From 20CM-2-65-7 sp963830455 (lineage in GTDB: Bacteria > Gemmatimonadota > Gemmatimonadetes > Gemmatimonadales > GWC2-71-9): a stretch of DNA of 64,000 nucleotides. The position numbers and the translations under genes are program-made. A model generated the notes under the pieces. It had not been told where the DNA came from and did no database searches. It saw only the letters and a list, made by a program, of their open reading frames with translations. The stretch lies in contig CAWHMT010000003.1 in NCBI GenBank assembly GCA_963830455.1, forward strand, positions 124,001-188,000, read 5' to 3'. Below are positions 16,213-26,811 of this stretch, in pieces (the first letter of the stretch is position 1; each line of letters starts with the position of its first letter).

Positions 16213-17679
16213 ATGCAGATCGTAGGGCTCGGCGCGGTCGGACTTGGCGCCTGGCAAGGGTCCGTCTGGGGCGTAATCGCCGCCGCGGGCGGGATGGCCC
16301 TGGCCATGGGGTGGACGATTCGCTGGCGGCCGGGGCGCTTGCGTCGCCGTGGGCCGCCGCCGCTGGGGATACGCGAAGTGCTCGACCTGCTGCGACAGGC
16401 GTACGGCGCGACCGCGGGCTGGGGTGTCGGCGGCGCGGACGGCCCCATTGCGGTGCCCACCGCGACCGCCGTGCCGGACGAACAAGAGCGACGCGGTGCG
16501 GCACTCGTGGAGCTCGCGTCGGTGGACGGTCGCGTCCATGTCGTGCGCGATGCCGACACCACGTATGTGGCCGTCGGCGACTTTCCGTATGCGGCAGGAC
16601 TGGCGCTCGGCGCCGCCGGCCTTCCGGAGGCGTTCACGGATGCCGTCGCGGGCGCGTTGCGGCGTTTCGTCGCCGGCATGCGGTTGACGGAGGAGCAGAA
16701 CGCGGTGCCCCGGGCGCGGATCGTGGCCGGACGCGTGTCGCGTCTGGTGGCCGGTGCACAGACGCTCGAGGGGATCGCGCGCGCCGCGGTCGAGCTGGGC
16801 GAACAAATCACCCATCGCGGCGTCGCCCTCGTCATCGCCGCGGGTGATCATGCCCGCATCGTCGCGGTCTCTGGCGCGGCGGACCGTCGTTTGGCGGGCG
16901 TGCAACTCGCCGCGGACTCTCCGGTCGTGCGGGCGCTGGCGGGCGGGATTCCGGTCGCGACGCGAGGCAGCGAGGACGTGTTTGGAACCGGCGTGCCGGA
17001 GCGGCGTCGCGACGAGCGCGCGGGGATCGCGTACCCGCTGTTGGACGGCGCGAACGTCGTGGGCGCGCTCGTGCTGCTTGGCCCACCGCTCGACGATGCA
17101 TCGCTGCTCGAGGATCTCACTCCGCTGCTCACGGACCTTGGTCCGCGGCTCGCAGCCGCGCGGGCCGTGCACGACGCCGAGCGGCGCGCCGTCGTGGATC
17201 CGCTCACCGGCCTGCGCAATCGCCGCGAGCTCGAGCGCGCACTCACGGTGTATGGAGCGCGGTCGCCGCACCCGGCAGCGCTCATCTACATCGATCTCGA
17301 CTATTTCAAGCGGCTGAACGACACGCTCGGCCACCCCGGCGGCGACGCAGCGTTGCAGCATGTTGCGCGTTTGCTGGAGACGGCGGTGCGCGACGGTGAT
17401 GTGGTGGCGCGCATCGGCGGGGAAGAATTCGCGGTCTGGCTGCCGCGCACCGGTTTGCGGGAGGGAATCGAGGTCGCAGAGCGTATTCGGCGCTCGATCG
17501 CGGAGAAGGCGCTGTCCTGGAGCGGCTCCGTGCACCCACTGACCGCATCGTGCGGCATTGCGACCTACCCCGAGCCGATCGGTGATCTCGCGAACCTGCC
17601 GGCCGCGGCGGACGCCGCGCTGTATCGGGCCAAGCAGGCGGGGCGCAATCGGGTTGAAAAGGCCACGTCAGGTCACTAA
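16213..17679 (+). CDS. GAF-like / GGDEF diguanylate cyclase
   Basis: 488 residues: one or two N-terminal membrane segments (about 1-32), a middle region with a GAF-like domain (about 180-310), then a GGDEF domain from about residue 330. The active site reads G402-G-E-E-F406 and the metal/substrate residues IDLDYFKRLNDTLGHPGGDAAL are intact, so it should make c-di-GMP. An RDGD inhibitory-site motif lies five residues before GGEEF, implying product inhibition. It follows larB by 34 bases. The tmRNA promoter overlaps its end. The start may lie slightly upstream, but the ATG at 16213 is the first good one. Confidence 0.88.
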   Translation: MQIVGLGAVGLGAWQGSVWGVIAAAGGMALAMGWTIRWRPGRLRRRGPPPLGIREVLDLLRQAYGATAGWGVGGADGPIAVPTATAVPDEQERRGAALVELASVDGRVHVVRDADTTYVAVGDFPYAAGLALGAAGLPEAFTDAVAGALRRFVAGMRLTEEQNAVPRARIVAGRVSRLVAGAQTLEGIARAAVELGEQITHRGVALVIAAGDHARIVAVSGAADRRLAGVQLAADSPVVRALAGGIPVATRGSEDVFGTGVPERRRDERAGIAYPLLDGANVVGALVLLGPPLDDASLLEDLTPLLTDLGPRLAAARAVHDAERRAVVDPLTGLRNRRELERALTVYGARSPHPAALIYIDLDYFKRLNDTLGHPGGDAALQHVARLLETAVRDGDVVARIGGEEFAVWLPRTGLREGIEVAERIRRSIAEKALSWSGSVHPLTASCGIATYPEPIGDLANLPAAADAALYRAKQAGRNRVEKATSGH

Positions 17680-17682
17680 GCT
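17654..17682 (+). promoter_or_regulatory. Promoter of ssrA
   Basis: TTGAAA (17654-17659), a 17-base spacer and TAAGCT (17677-17682). The -10 box overlaps the stop codon of the GGDEF gene. A start near 17689 would give a roughly 12-base 5' leader to be trimmed from the tmRNA precursor. Confidence 0.6.
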
Positions 17683-17701
17683 TCACTCCGCTCAGTTGTT
17701 T

Positions 17702-18055
17702 GGGGGCGACAGGCTTCGACGGGTTTGGCGAGGGTACTGTTGCGTGCCCAGGTTCTCAGTCACCTGGTAAATCAACTGGGACTATACACAAGCCAACTCT
17801 GAACTGGCTCTGGCTGCGTAAGCTTCGGCTTCACGCACCTGCGTGAGTGGCAGCCCGCCTGAGGCGGCGCTCACGTATCGCAAAGTCGGGCTGGCGGCAC
17901 TTGGGGCCTCAACGGGTGCTGCAAGAGTTTTCAGAGGCTTGTTGCTACCAGGGCTGACCAGGCGCCGAGGTAGCGAGACCACAAAGCCAGGTCAACGCAC
18001 GTAGGAGCGGTATCGGAGTCATGCTCGGACCGGGGTTCAATTCCCCGCGCCTCCA
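17702..18055 (+). ncRNA. ssrA: Transfer-messenger RNA (tmRNA)
   Basis: One-piece tmRNA. The 5' end GGGGGCGACAGGCTTCGACG and the 3' T-arm plus acceptor strand (GGTTCAATTCCCC, then CGCCTCC-A) pair into a 7-bp acceptor stem with a G3-U wobble, the identity element for alanyl-tRNA synthetase. CCA is not encoded: the discriminator A (18055) is followed by TGA. The mRNA-like part ends in codons for ANSELALAA followed by TAA (17819-17821), a typical proteolysis-tag ending; the resume codon cannot be fixed by eye but must lie after the TAA at 17768. It rescues stalled ribosomes together with SmpB, which is not in the window. Confidence 0.96.
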
Positions 18056-18061
18056 TGAACA

Positions 18062-18097
18062 AACGGGAAATGTGCCTCGGCACATTTCCCGTTCTGC
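18062..18097 (+). terminator. Hairpin terminator of ssrA
   Basis: A near-perfect hairpin directly after the tmRNA: arms 18062-18076 and 18079-18093 (AACGGGAAATGTGCC and its complement) with a tight CTCG-type loop. The T-run after it is weak (TTCTG), so it may act with Rho or as a processing barrier. Confidence 0.75.
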
Positions 18098-18114
18098 GTT
18101 CCTCGTCGCGAGGG

Positions 18115-18930
18115 TTACCGCGGATGTCGGGGGACGACGACGCGCGGGCCCATCGGGTACACGGCCCCCGAGGAGCGCTGACGGACTGGTGGAGGGGGCC
18201 GCAGGCCTAGATCGCGCACGGACCAGAAATAGTAGGGCATGGCGTAGTAGACCGTTGCCGGCGCCGCAGCCGCCTCGGCAGCGGCCGGCTGCGGTGGAGG
18301 CGCGCTCGTAATCGTGACGGGCGCGCTGGCGACGCCGCAGAACGAATTCGTGAGGGCTGCGTTCGAGCAGTCTACGGAGTTCGTTGCTGCCGGCGCCGCG
18401 GCGGCCACCACCGCGGGCCGTGGGCGGACACAGGTCCAGCAGACCTGCGGCGACAGCGGCTGGCTACGTTCGAGCGCCGTCCCCTCCCTGGTGTAGGCCG
18501 CGACGCCGTAGTCGTACGGACGTCCGTCGGTGACGCGGTCGGCGATATCGAGCAGCGCGGCAATCGGGTCGCCCGCGGTCGGTTGCAGCAGCCAGGCGTC
18601 GTAGTAGTTCCAGTCGGATCCCGCCCGCAGGATGGTGAAGTTGAACGGCCAGCGGGACCGGACTGCCACGAAGGTCGCGGGGTTGCCTTCCGCCTCGGGC
18701 GGCAGGAACACGGCAAGCGTCGAGTCGGCGGGCATGCCGGTGCCTTCGGTGGGAACGAGCGGGAAGAGTACGTCGATGCGACCGATGGCGTCGACGTGCA
18801 TGAGCAGCAGATGCCCTGGTTTGTTGAGCTCGACGTAGAGCATCGAGTCGGCGCGCCAAATGCGAACCGGCGGCGGAGTGCTGCCCGTCTGTAGCAAGAG
18901 TCCAACGGTTACCGCGAGAGCTGGGACCAT
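18115..18930 (-). CDS. Secreted protein with DUF4384-like N-terminal domain
   Basis: 271 residues, not assigned to a known function. A short hydrophobic N-terminus (MVPALAVTVGLLLQTG) suggests export. The next 130 residues (YVELNKPGHLLLMHVDAIGRIDVLFP...) resemble the beta-sandwich of DUF4384-type proteins, which ends in a long low-complexity Ala/Pro-rich region and a Tyr/Trp-rich tail. Four cysteines occur at CWTC, DCS and FCG. A good ribosome-binding site (GGAGGT) precedes the ATG. It converges on the tmRNA terminator, so it is probably monocistronic. Confidence 0.55.
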   Translation of the reverse strand: MVPALAVTVGLLLQTGSTPPPVRIWRADSMLYVELNKPGHLLLMHVDAIGRIDVLFPLVPTEGTGMPADSTLAVFLPPEAEGNPATFVAVRSRWPFNFTILRAGSDWNYYDAWLLQPTAGDPIAALLDIADRVTDGRPYDYGVAAYTREGTALERSQPLSPQVCWTCVRPRPAVVAAAAPAATNSVDCSNAALTNSFCGVASAPVTITSAPPPQPAAAEAAAAPATVYYAMPYYFWSVRDLGLRPPPPVRQRSSGAVYPMGPRVVVPRHPR

Positions 18931-19075
18931 CCCGACCTCCGTCTGTCTCTAGCCTACATCGGGCCCTCCTTTCCCGGAAGGGGCAGGTCGCGGTTCAGCC
19001 TCACCCGTTTCCCCTTCGGACGATATATTGGGCGCCGTTCAGGACTCCAGATAGCACACCTCTCAGGGAGGCGGA

Positions 19076-19792
19076 ATGGGCCAGGGTATTCAGCAGGCGC
19101 CGGTGGAACAGGGCGGCGGCGGCAGTTCGCTGCTCGACGTGTTCAAGGTGTTGTTCGAGCCGGCCGCGGTGTTCGAGCGCGTTCGGGAGCGCCCGCGGTT
19201 CCTCCTGCCGTTCCTGGTGATCTGCGCATTCCAGATCGTGATCTACTTCGTGAACCTGCCGTTCCTGAAGGCGGGCATGGCCGCCCAGATGGCGTCGCGC
19301 CCGGCCGGTGGACCGGACCCGTCGAAGTTCCTGTTCATCGGCGCGTTTTTCATCCCGATCGGCATCGCGATCGCCCTGCTGCTGGGCGGTCTCATCCTCT
19401 GGGTGCTGGTATCGGTGTTCGGCGGTGAGGGGAAGTTCGGCACGCTGCTGAGCGTGTCCACCTACGCGTCGGTGCCGTCCGTGGTCCTGCTCGCAGTCGT
19501 CGGAACCCTCGTGCTGCACCTCAAGGGGGTCGGGCAGATCACGTCTCCGCAGGACATGCAACCAGCCCTCGGACTGGACCTGCTCGTGCCGGGCGCCAAG
19601 GGATTCATGGGTGCCGCGCTCAAGGCGGTCAATCCGTTCGGGATCTGGGGATTGGTGTTGACGGCCATCGGCGTGTCCACGACCCACCGGCTGCCGAAGA
19701 ACACGGGCTACATTATCGCGACGATTGGTTTTTTGATCGGCGTCCTGATTGCGGGAGCGTTCGGAGCGATGTTCGGAGGCCGCGGCGGCTGA
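19076..19792 (+). CDS. Yip1-domain membrane protein
   Basis: 238 residues with five or six membrane segments after a short Gly-rich cytoplasmic N-terminus. The pattern VLFEPAAVFERVRERPRFLLPFL at the start of the first membrane helix, then VFGGEGKFGTLLSVSTYASVP, is characteristic of bacterial Yip1-family (PF04893) proteins, whose function is unknown. A strong GGGAGG ribosome-binding site lies 5 bases before the ATG. It stands alone and converges on ppdK with a single base between the stop codons. Confidence 0.8.
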   Translation: MGQGIQQAPVEQGGGGSSLLDVFKVLFEPAAVFERVRERPRFLLPFLVICAFQIVIYFVNLPFLKAGMAAQMASRPAGGPDPSKFLFIGAFFIPIGIAIALLLGGLILWVLVSVFGGEGKFGTLLSVSTYASVPSVVLLAVVGTLVLHLKGVGQITSPQDMQPALGLDLLVPGAKGFMGAALKAVNPFGIWGLVLTAIGVSTTHRLPKNTGYIIATIGFLIGVLIAGAFGAMFGGRGG

Positions 19793-19793
19793 T

Positions 19794-22454
<2,661 letters not shown>

Positions 22455-22596
22455 ACCGCGATTATGGAGCCCGAAGAGGTTCGGCGATAGGGGGACCGCA
22501 TCTGGCGCGTAGCCAAGCGCATGCTGTGATATTGCGGCTAGGCATACCTGCCTTCTTTGTTGAAACGAGCACGAACGCGTGGTCAAGGAGGCAACG

Positions 22597-22629
22597 ATGC
22601 GCTCCGGCATTCTCGGCATTGTTCGGTAG
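22597..22629 (+). other. Ten-codon leader ORF, in frame with the MFS gene
   Basis: An ATG at 22597 has a strong, well-spaced Shine-Dalgarno sequence (AAGGAGG, 22585-22591) and encodes MRSGILGIVR before a TAG at 22627-22629. The next gene starts at a GTG three bases later, in the same frame and with no ribosome-binding site of its own. Either this is a leader peptide that couples translation of the transporter, or the TAG interrupts the true start of the transporter gene. Confidence 0.5.
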
Positions 22630-22632
22630 CAC

Positions 22633-23898
22633 GTGACGGAGGCACGCCTCTACGCCCGCGTCACCCGGCGCCTGATCCCGCTGCTGTTCGCCTGCTACGT
22701 CGCGGCCTATCTCGATCGGGTGAACGTCGGCTTCGCGAAACTGCAGATGCTGAGCGATCTGCGGTTCAGCGAGACGGTCTACGGCCTGGGGGCCGGCATT
22801 TTTTTCATCGGATACTTCCTCTTCGAAATCCCGAGCAACATCATCCTGCACCGCGTCGGGGCGCGCCTGTGGATCGCGCGCGTGATGCTGACGTGGGCGG
22901 TAGTCTCGGCCGCGATGCTGTTCGTGACTTCGGCGACGGGATTCTACATCCTGCGCTTTCTGCTGGGTGTCGCGGAGGCGGGTTTCTTCCCAGGTGTGAT
23001 CCTGTATCTGACGTACTGGTACCCGTCCGACCGGCGGGCCGCGATCATCGCGCTGTTCATGACCGGCATTCCGGTCGCAGGGGTGATCGGTGGGCCGATC
23101 TCCGGCTGGATCCTGAAGGCGATGGCGGGAGTGCAGGGGCTCGCGGGCTGGCAATGGCTCTTCCTGCTCGAGGCGCTCCCCTCGCTCGTCCTCGGCGTGG
23201 CGGTGCTGGCCTACCTCGATGACGGGATCGCCAGGGCCCGCTGGTTGTCCGCCGACGAGAAGGAGATCCTCGCGGCTCGCATCGCCGAGGACCAACAGCA
23301 TGCCACGGCCCACTCACTGTGGGATGGCTTCACGAACCCCCGCGTCTGGTTCCTGGGCGTCATCTACTTCTGCCTGATCGCGGGGCTTTACGGCGCCGGA
23401 TTCTGGCTGCCGACACTGATCCAGCGGACCGGCGTCGCGAGCCCGCTGGCGATCGGCATGCTCACGGTTCTCCCCAACGCCGTCGCCGCGGTCGCGATGG
23501 TCACGATCAGCCGCCGGTCCGACAGGACGCGCGAGCGGCGGTGGCACCTCGTCATTCCTGCATTGGTTGGAGCCGCGGGCTGGCTCGTGACGGTCCGCTA
23601 CGGCGGGAACACGGCCATCGCGCTGTCAGGGATGTGTCTCGCGATGGCGGGCGTGACGACCTCGCTCGCGCAGTTCTGGAGCCTGCCCACCGCCATTCTC
23701 GCCGGCGCGGCCGCTGCGACTGGAATTGCGCTCATCAACTCGATCGGCAATCTCGCCGGTTTTCTCGGCCCATGGCTGATCGGCTGGCTCGTCGATCGCA
23801 CGGGGTCGACAGACTTCGGCGTGTACGCGCTCGCGGGCGTGATGGCCATCGGCAGCATACTGGTCCTGACGATCCCCGCGCGGATCGTCAACCGCTGA
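22633..23898 (+). CDS. MFS transporter, anion:cation symporter-type
   Basis: 421 residues with about 12 membrane segments. The first segments (YVAAYLDRVNVGFAKLQML, FFIGYFLFEIPSNIILHRVGARLWIAR, LRFLLGVAEAGFFPGVILYLTYWYP) match the ACS family of the major facilitator superfamily, which imports organic anions such as tartrate, phthalate or sugar acids. The substrate cannot be told from sequence. The central cytoplasmic loop and the second half (FWLPTLIQ) are complete. The GTG start lies immediately after a ten-codon leader ORF and an in-frame TAG. It converges on the GH30 gene. Confidence 0.85.
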   Translation: MTEARLYARVTRRLIPLLFACYVAAYLDRVNVGFAKLQMLSDLRFSETVYGLGAGIFFIGYFLFEIPSNIILHRVGARLWIARVMLTWAVVSAAMLFVTSATGFYILRFLLGVAEAGFFPGVILYLTYWYPSDRRAAIIALFMTGIPVAGVIGGPISGWILKAMAGVQGLAGWQWLFLLEALPSLVLGVAVLAYLDDGIARARWLSADEKEILAARIAEDQQHATAHSLWDGFTNPRVWFLGVIYFCLIAGLYGAGFWLPTLIQRTGVASPLAIGMLTVLPNAVAAVAMVTISRRSDRTRERRWHLVIPALVGAAGWLVTVRYGGNTAIALSGMCLAMAGVTTSLAQFWSLPTAILAGAAAATGIALINSIGNLAGFLGPWLIGWLVDRTGSTDFGVYALAGVMAIGSILVLTIPARIVNR

Positions 23899-23924
23899 GC
23901 CAGGCCTCCAACCTCCCGGCGCGG

Positions 23925-25397
23925 CTAAAACACGATGGTCTGGATCGAATGCGCCGGCGACTTCACGGTCACATCCGCCGTTCCCACGCGCACGTGGTAC
24001 TCCCCGGCTTTGGCGGTGTGATTCATCACTACGACCGCCACCTTCCCATCCGGATTCACGAATCCGGTCGCGAGCAGCATGCTCCGACTTGGCGCGACGG
24101 CGACGCGCTTGGCGCCCGGCCGGATGAATTTCGAGAAGTGGCCGATGTAGTAGTAGGAGTTCGTGTAGATCAGCTGCCCCGTTCTCGTGTCCGCGTGGAT
24201 CGGGGCAAAGCAATAGTTGCCGACGTGGTTCGGGCCGCCCTTCTCGTCGAGCAGAATGTTCCAGTCGGTCCAACCCTCTGTGCCCGTATTGAAATCGTGA
24301 ATCATCGAGCGGCCGTACGCCTCGCCGAGGCTCCAGCGTCCGTAGGCGGTGGAATCAAAGGTGGCCGGTGTGCCTTCGGTGAAGATGATGTGCTTGCCCG
24401 GAAACATCCGACTTACGATGGCGACGTTGTCGTACATCTGGGTGCCGCCCGACCAGTCCTCGTACCAGTGGAAGCCGATGCCCCAGGCGTACCGCGCCGC
24501 TGCCGAGTCGCTGAAGATCGCGAGCGCGCGCTGCACCATCAGATCGCGGTTGTGGTCCCAGACGATGATGTTGACATCGCGCAGGCCTTGGGCCGCCATG
24601 GTCGGGCCGAGATGGTCGCGGAGAAAGTCCCGCTCCTCTTCGGGCTGATAGATGCACGACTCCCAGATTTGCCGAGCCATCGGCTCGTTTTGAATCGTGA
24701 TCCCCCAGACCGGAACGCCGGCCTGCCGGTAGCTCTTGATGAACTTCGTGTAGTAGAGCGCCCACGCCGCACGGTATTCGGGGCGCAGCTTGCCGCCGTG
24801 CAGCATGTCGTCGTTGTCTTTCATGTATGCCGGCGGACTCCATGGGCTGGCAAAGAGCTTGAGCCGATTGCCGCTCGCGGCCATGGCGCGCTTTATCAGG
24901 GGGATCTTGTACTCGAGGTCGGGGGCGATCGTGAAGCTGCTCAAGTCTTTGTCGCCCTCGGTCACATACGTATAGCTCGCGCTCGAGAAGTCGCAGCTGT
25001 TGATGTTCGTTCGGCCGAGGGTGTAGCCGATGCCGCGGTCGGGACTGTAGTACGCGTCGAGCACTTGCGTCTGCCGCTCGGCGGGCAGCTTGGCAAACGT
25101 CTCAGCGGCCGCATCGGTGAGCGCGCCACCGATGCCGATCATCGTCTGAAACGTGCGGCGGGGATCGACGAACACGTAGACCTCACCCTCCGACGTCACC
25201 GCACCAGGCTGAAACACCAGCGTATCGGTGGCCGAAAGCCGCAGGTTCGTGCTGTCGGCGGTCGTAAAGACGACGGCGCGTTTGCCGAGAACGTTTTGCG
25301 CCGTCGCGGTGGCGGGTTGGAACGCGAGTCCGACAATCAGCACAAGCAGCCAGGGTGATGCGCTTCGCATAACTCGCTCGAGGAACGTGATGGGCAC
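23925..25397 (-). CDS. GH30-family glycoside hydrolase (secreted)
   Basis: 490 residues. The N-terminal signal peptide (MRSASPWLLVLIVGLAFQP, cut near ATA-Q) is better served by the ATG at 25370 than by the GTG at 25397. The catalytic barrel is of the glucosylceramidase-like GH30 type: acid/base Glu238 in ITIQNEP and nucleophile Glu341 in IIFTEG (numbered from 25397), plus ASPWSPPAYMK. A C-terminal beta-sandwich follows (VAVVVMNHT...). Likely substrates are beta-glucosides or beta-xylosides in the periplasm or outside. It begins right after the purF stop codon, an odd place for a glycosidase. Confidence 0.9.
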   Translation of the reverse strand: MPITFLERVMRSASPWLLVLIVGLAFQPATATAQNVLGKRAVVFTTADSTNLRLSATDTLVFQPGAVTSEGEVYVFVDPRRTFQTMIGIGGALTDAAAETFAKLPAERQTQVLDAYYSPDRGIGYTLGRTNINSCDFSSASYTYVTEGDKDLSSFTIAPDLEYKIPLIKRAMAASGNRLKLFASPWSPPAYMKDNDDMLHGGKLRPEYRAAWALYYTKFIKSYRQAGVPVWGITIQNEPMARQIWESCIYQPEEERDFLRDHLGPTMAAQGLRDVNIIVWDHNRDLMVQRALAIFSDSAAARYAWGIGFHWYEDWSGGTQMYDNVAIVSRMFPGKHIIFTEGTPATFDSTAYGRWSLGEAYGRSMIHDFNTGTEGWTDWNILLDEKGGPNHVGNYCFAPIHADTRTGQLIYTNSYYYIGHFSKFIRPGAKRVAVAPSRSMLLATGFVNPDGKVAVVVMNHTAKAGEYHVRVGTADVTVKSPAHSIQTIVF

Positions 25398-26804
25398 CTA
25401 GACGGCCATCGTCACCTGTAACGGCGCGGCATTTCGAGCCTGCTTCGTATCCTCGGGGATCGCGGTCGGGTACTGGCCCGAGAAGCAGGCATGGCAGAAC
25501 TCGTCGCTGTTGCCACCAGCGGCGCGTTTCATTCCGTCTAGTGACAGGTAGCCGAGCGAGTCCACGCCCAGGTGCTGGCGAATCTCCTCGAGCGAATGGC
25601 TCGAGGCGATCAGCTCCGATTTGGTCGGCGTGTCGATGCCGTAATAGCATGGGCCGGTGATCGGCGCCGAGGCGACGCGGAAGTGGACCTCCTTGGCGCC
25701 GGCCTGCCGGATCATCTGCACGAGCTCGCGGCTGGTCGTGCCGCGTACCAGCGAGTCGTCTACCACGACGACCTTCTTGCCCGCCAGTACTTCCCGGACC
25801 GGGTTGAACTTGATCTTCACCTTGGCGTTGCGGGCGGCCTGCGTCGGATTGATGAACGTCCGGCCGACGTAGTGGTTGCGAATCAGCGCGTGCTCGAGCT
25901 TGAGCCCGGATTCCTCGGCGAATCCCAACGCCATCGCGTTCGACGAATCGGGCACCGAGAAGACGCAGTCGGTCCCCTCGGCCGGATGCTCGCGTGCCAG
26001 CTCGCGACCGAGCGCGCGGCGCGCGCGGTCAACCGAGCGGCCGAAGATCGTGCTGTCGGGCCGGGAGAAGTAGACCAGCTCGAAGATGCAGCGCTGATGC
26101 GGCTTGGCCGGGAGGAACGGCAGGCGGTCGACTTCCGGCGGCGAGCCCTGAATGCGCAGGAATTCGCCCGGCTGCAGCTCGTGCTCCACCGTGGCGCCGA
26201 TCAGGTCGAGCGCGCACGTCTCGGACGCCAGCACGTACCCGTCGCCGAGCTTGCCGAGCCACAGGGGCCGGAAGCCGCGCGGATCGACGATGGCGTAGAG
26301 CGTTCGGCCGATCGTCACGACCAGCGAATAGGCGCCTTCCACGCGCTCGAGCGCATCGAGCAGCTGATCCTCGGGCTCGCGGGCCTCGGACCGGGCGATC
26401 AGGTGGATCAGGACCTCGCTGTCCGACGAGGTCTGGAAGATCGAACCCTTGGCGACGAGATCGGCCCGCAGGGCCGCGGCGTTGGTGAGCGTGCCGTTGT
26501 GCGCGAGCGCGAGCGGCCCTTCGCGATACCCGGCGAGAATGGGCTGCGCGTTGGCCAGCACCGACGATCCGGCGGTCGAATAGCGGGTGTGACCGATCGC
26601 GATATCGCCGGGGATGCTCGACAGGAGGGACTCGTTGAAGACGTCCGACACGAGTCCCATGCCCCGATGGACGCGCGCGAGCCCCGCCTGATCCACCGCG
26701 ACCATGCCCGCCGACTCCTGGCCCCGATGCTGGAGGCTGTAGAGTCCGAGATACGTGACGCGCGCCGCGTCGTTCACGCCCGCTACGCCGATGATGCCGC
26801 ACAT
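25398..26804 (-). CDS. purF: Amidophosphoribosyltransferase
   Basis: First enzyme of purine synthesis: PRPP plus glutamine to phosphoribosylamine. 468 residues, ATG at 26804; after Met removal, Cys2 (MCGIIGV) is the glutaminase nucleophile. The phosphoribosyltransferase signature VVVVDDSLVRGTTSRELVQMIR and the NSDEFCHACFSGQYP segment near the C-terminus are present. The open frame running upstream to 27002 is a shadow of purL. It lies 7 bases after purL and is followed without a gap by the GH30 gene. Confidence 0.97.
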   Translation of the reverse strand: MCGIIGVAGVNDAARVTYLGLYSLQHRGQESAGMVAVDQAGLARVHRGMGLVSDVFNESLLSSIPGDIAIGHTRYSTAGSSVLANAQPILAGYREGPLALAHNGTLTNAAALRADLVAKGSIFQTSSDSEVLIHLIARSEAREPEDQLLDALERVEGAYSLVVTIGRTLYAIVDPRGFRPLWLGKLGDGYVLASETCALDLIGATVEHELQPGEFLRIQGSPPEVDRLPFLPAKPHQRCIFELVYFSRPDSTIFGRSVDRARRALGRELAREHPAEGTDCVFSVPDSSNAMALGFAEESGLKLEHALIRNHYVGRTFINPTQAARNAKVKIKFNPVREVLAGKKVVVVDDSLVRGTTSRELVQMIRQAGAKEVHFRVASAPITGPCYYGIDTPTKSELIASSHSLEEIRQHLGVDSLGYLSLDGMKRAAGGNSDEFCHACFSGQYPTAIPEDTKQARNAAPLQVTMAV

Positions 26805-26811
26805 CGCCCGA

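Noticed and set aside
17702..18055. Small protein genes within the tmRNA region (for example 17782-17982, minus strand)
   Set aside because: The region folds as tmRNA with matching acceptor strands, T-arm and tag ORF; the open frames overlapping it are chance.
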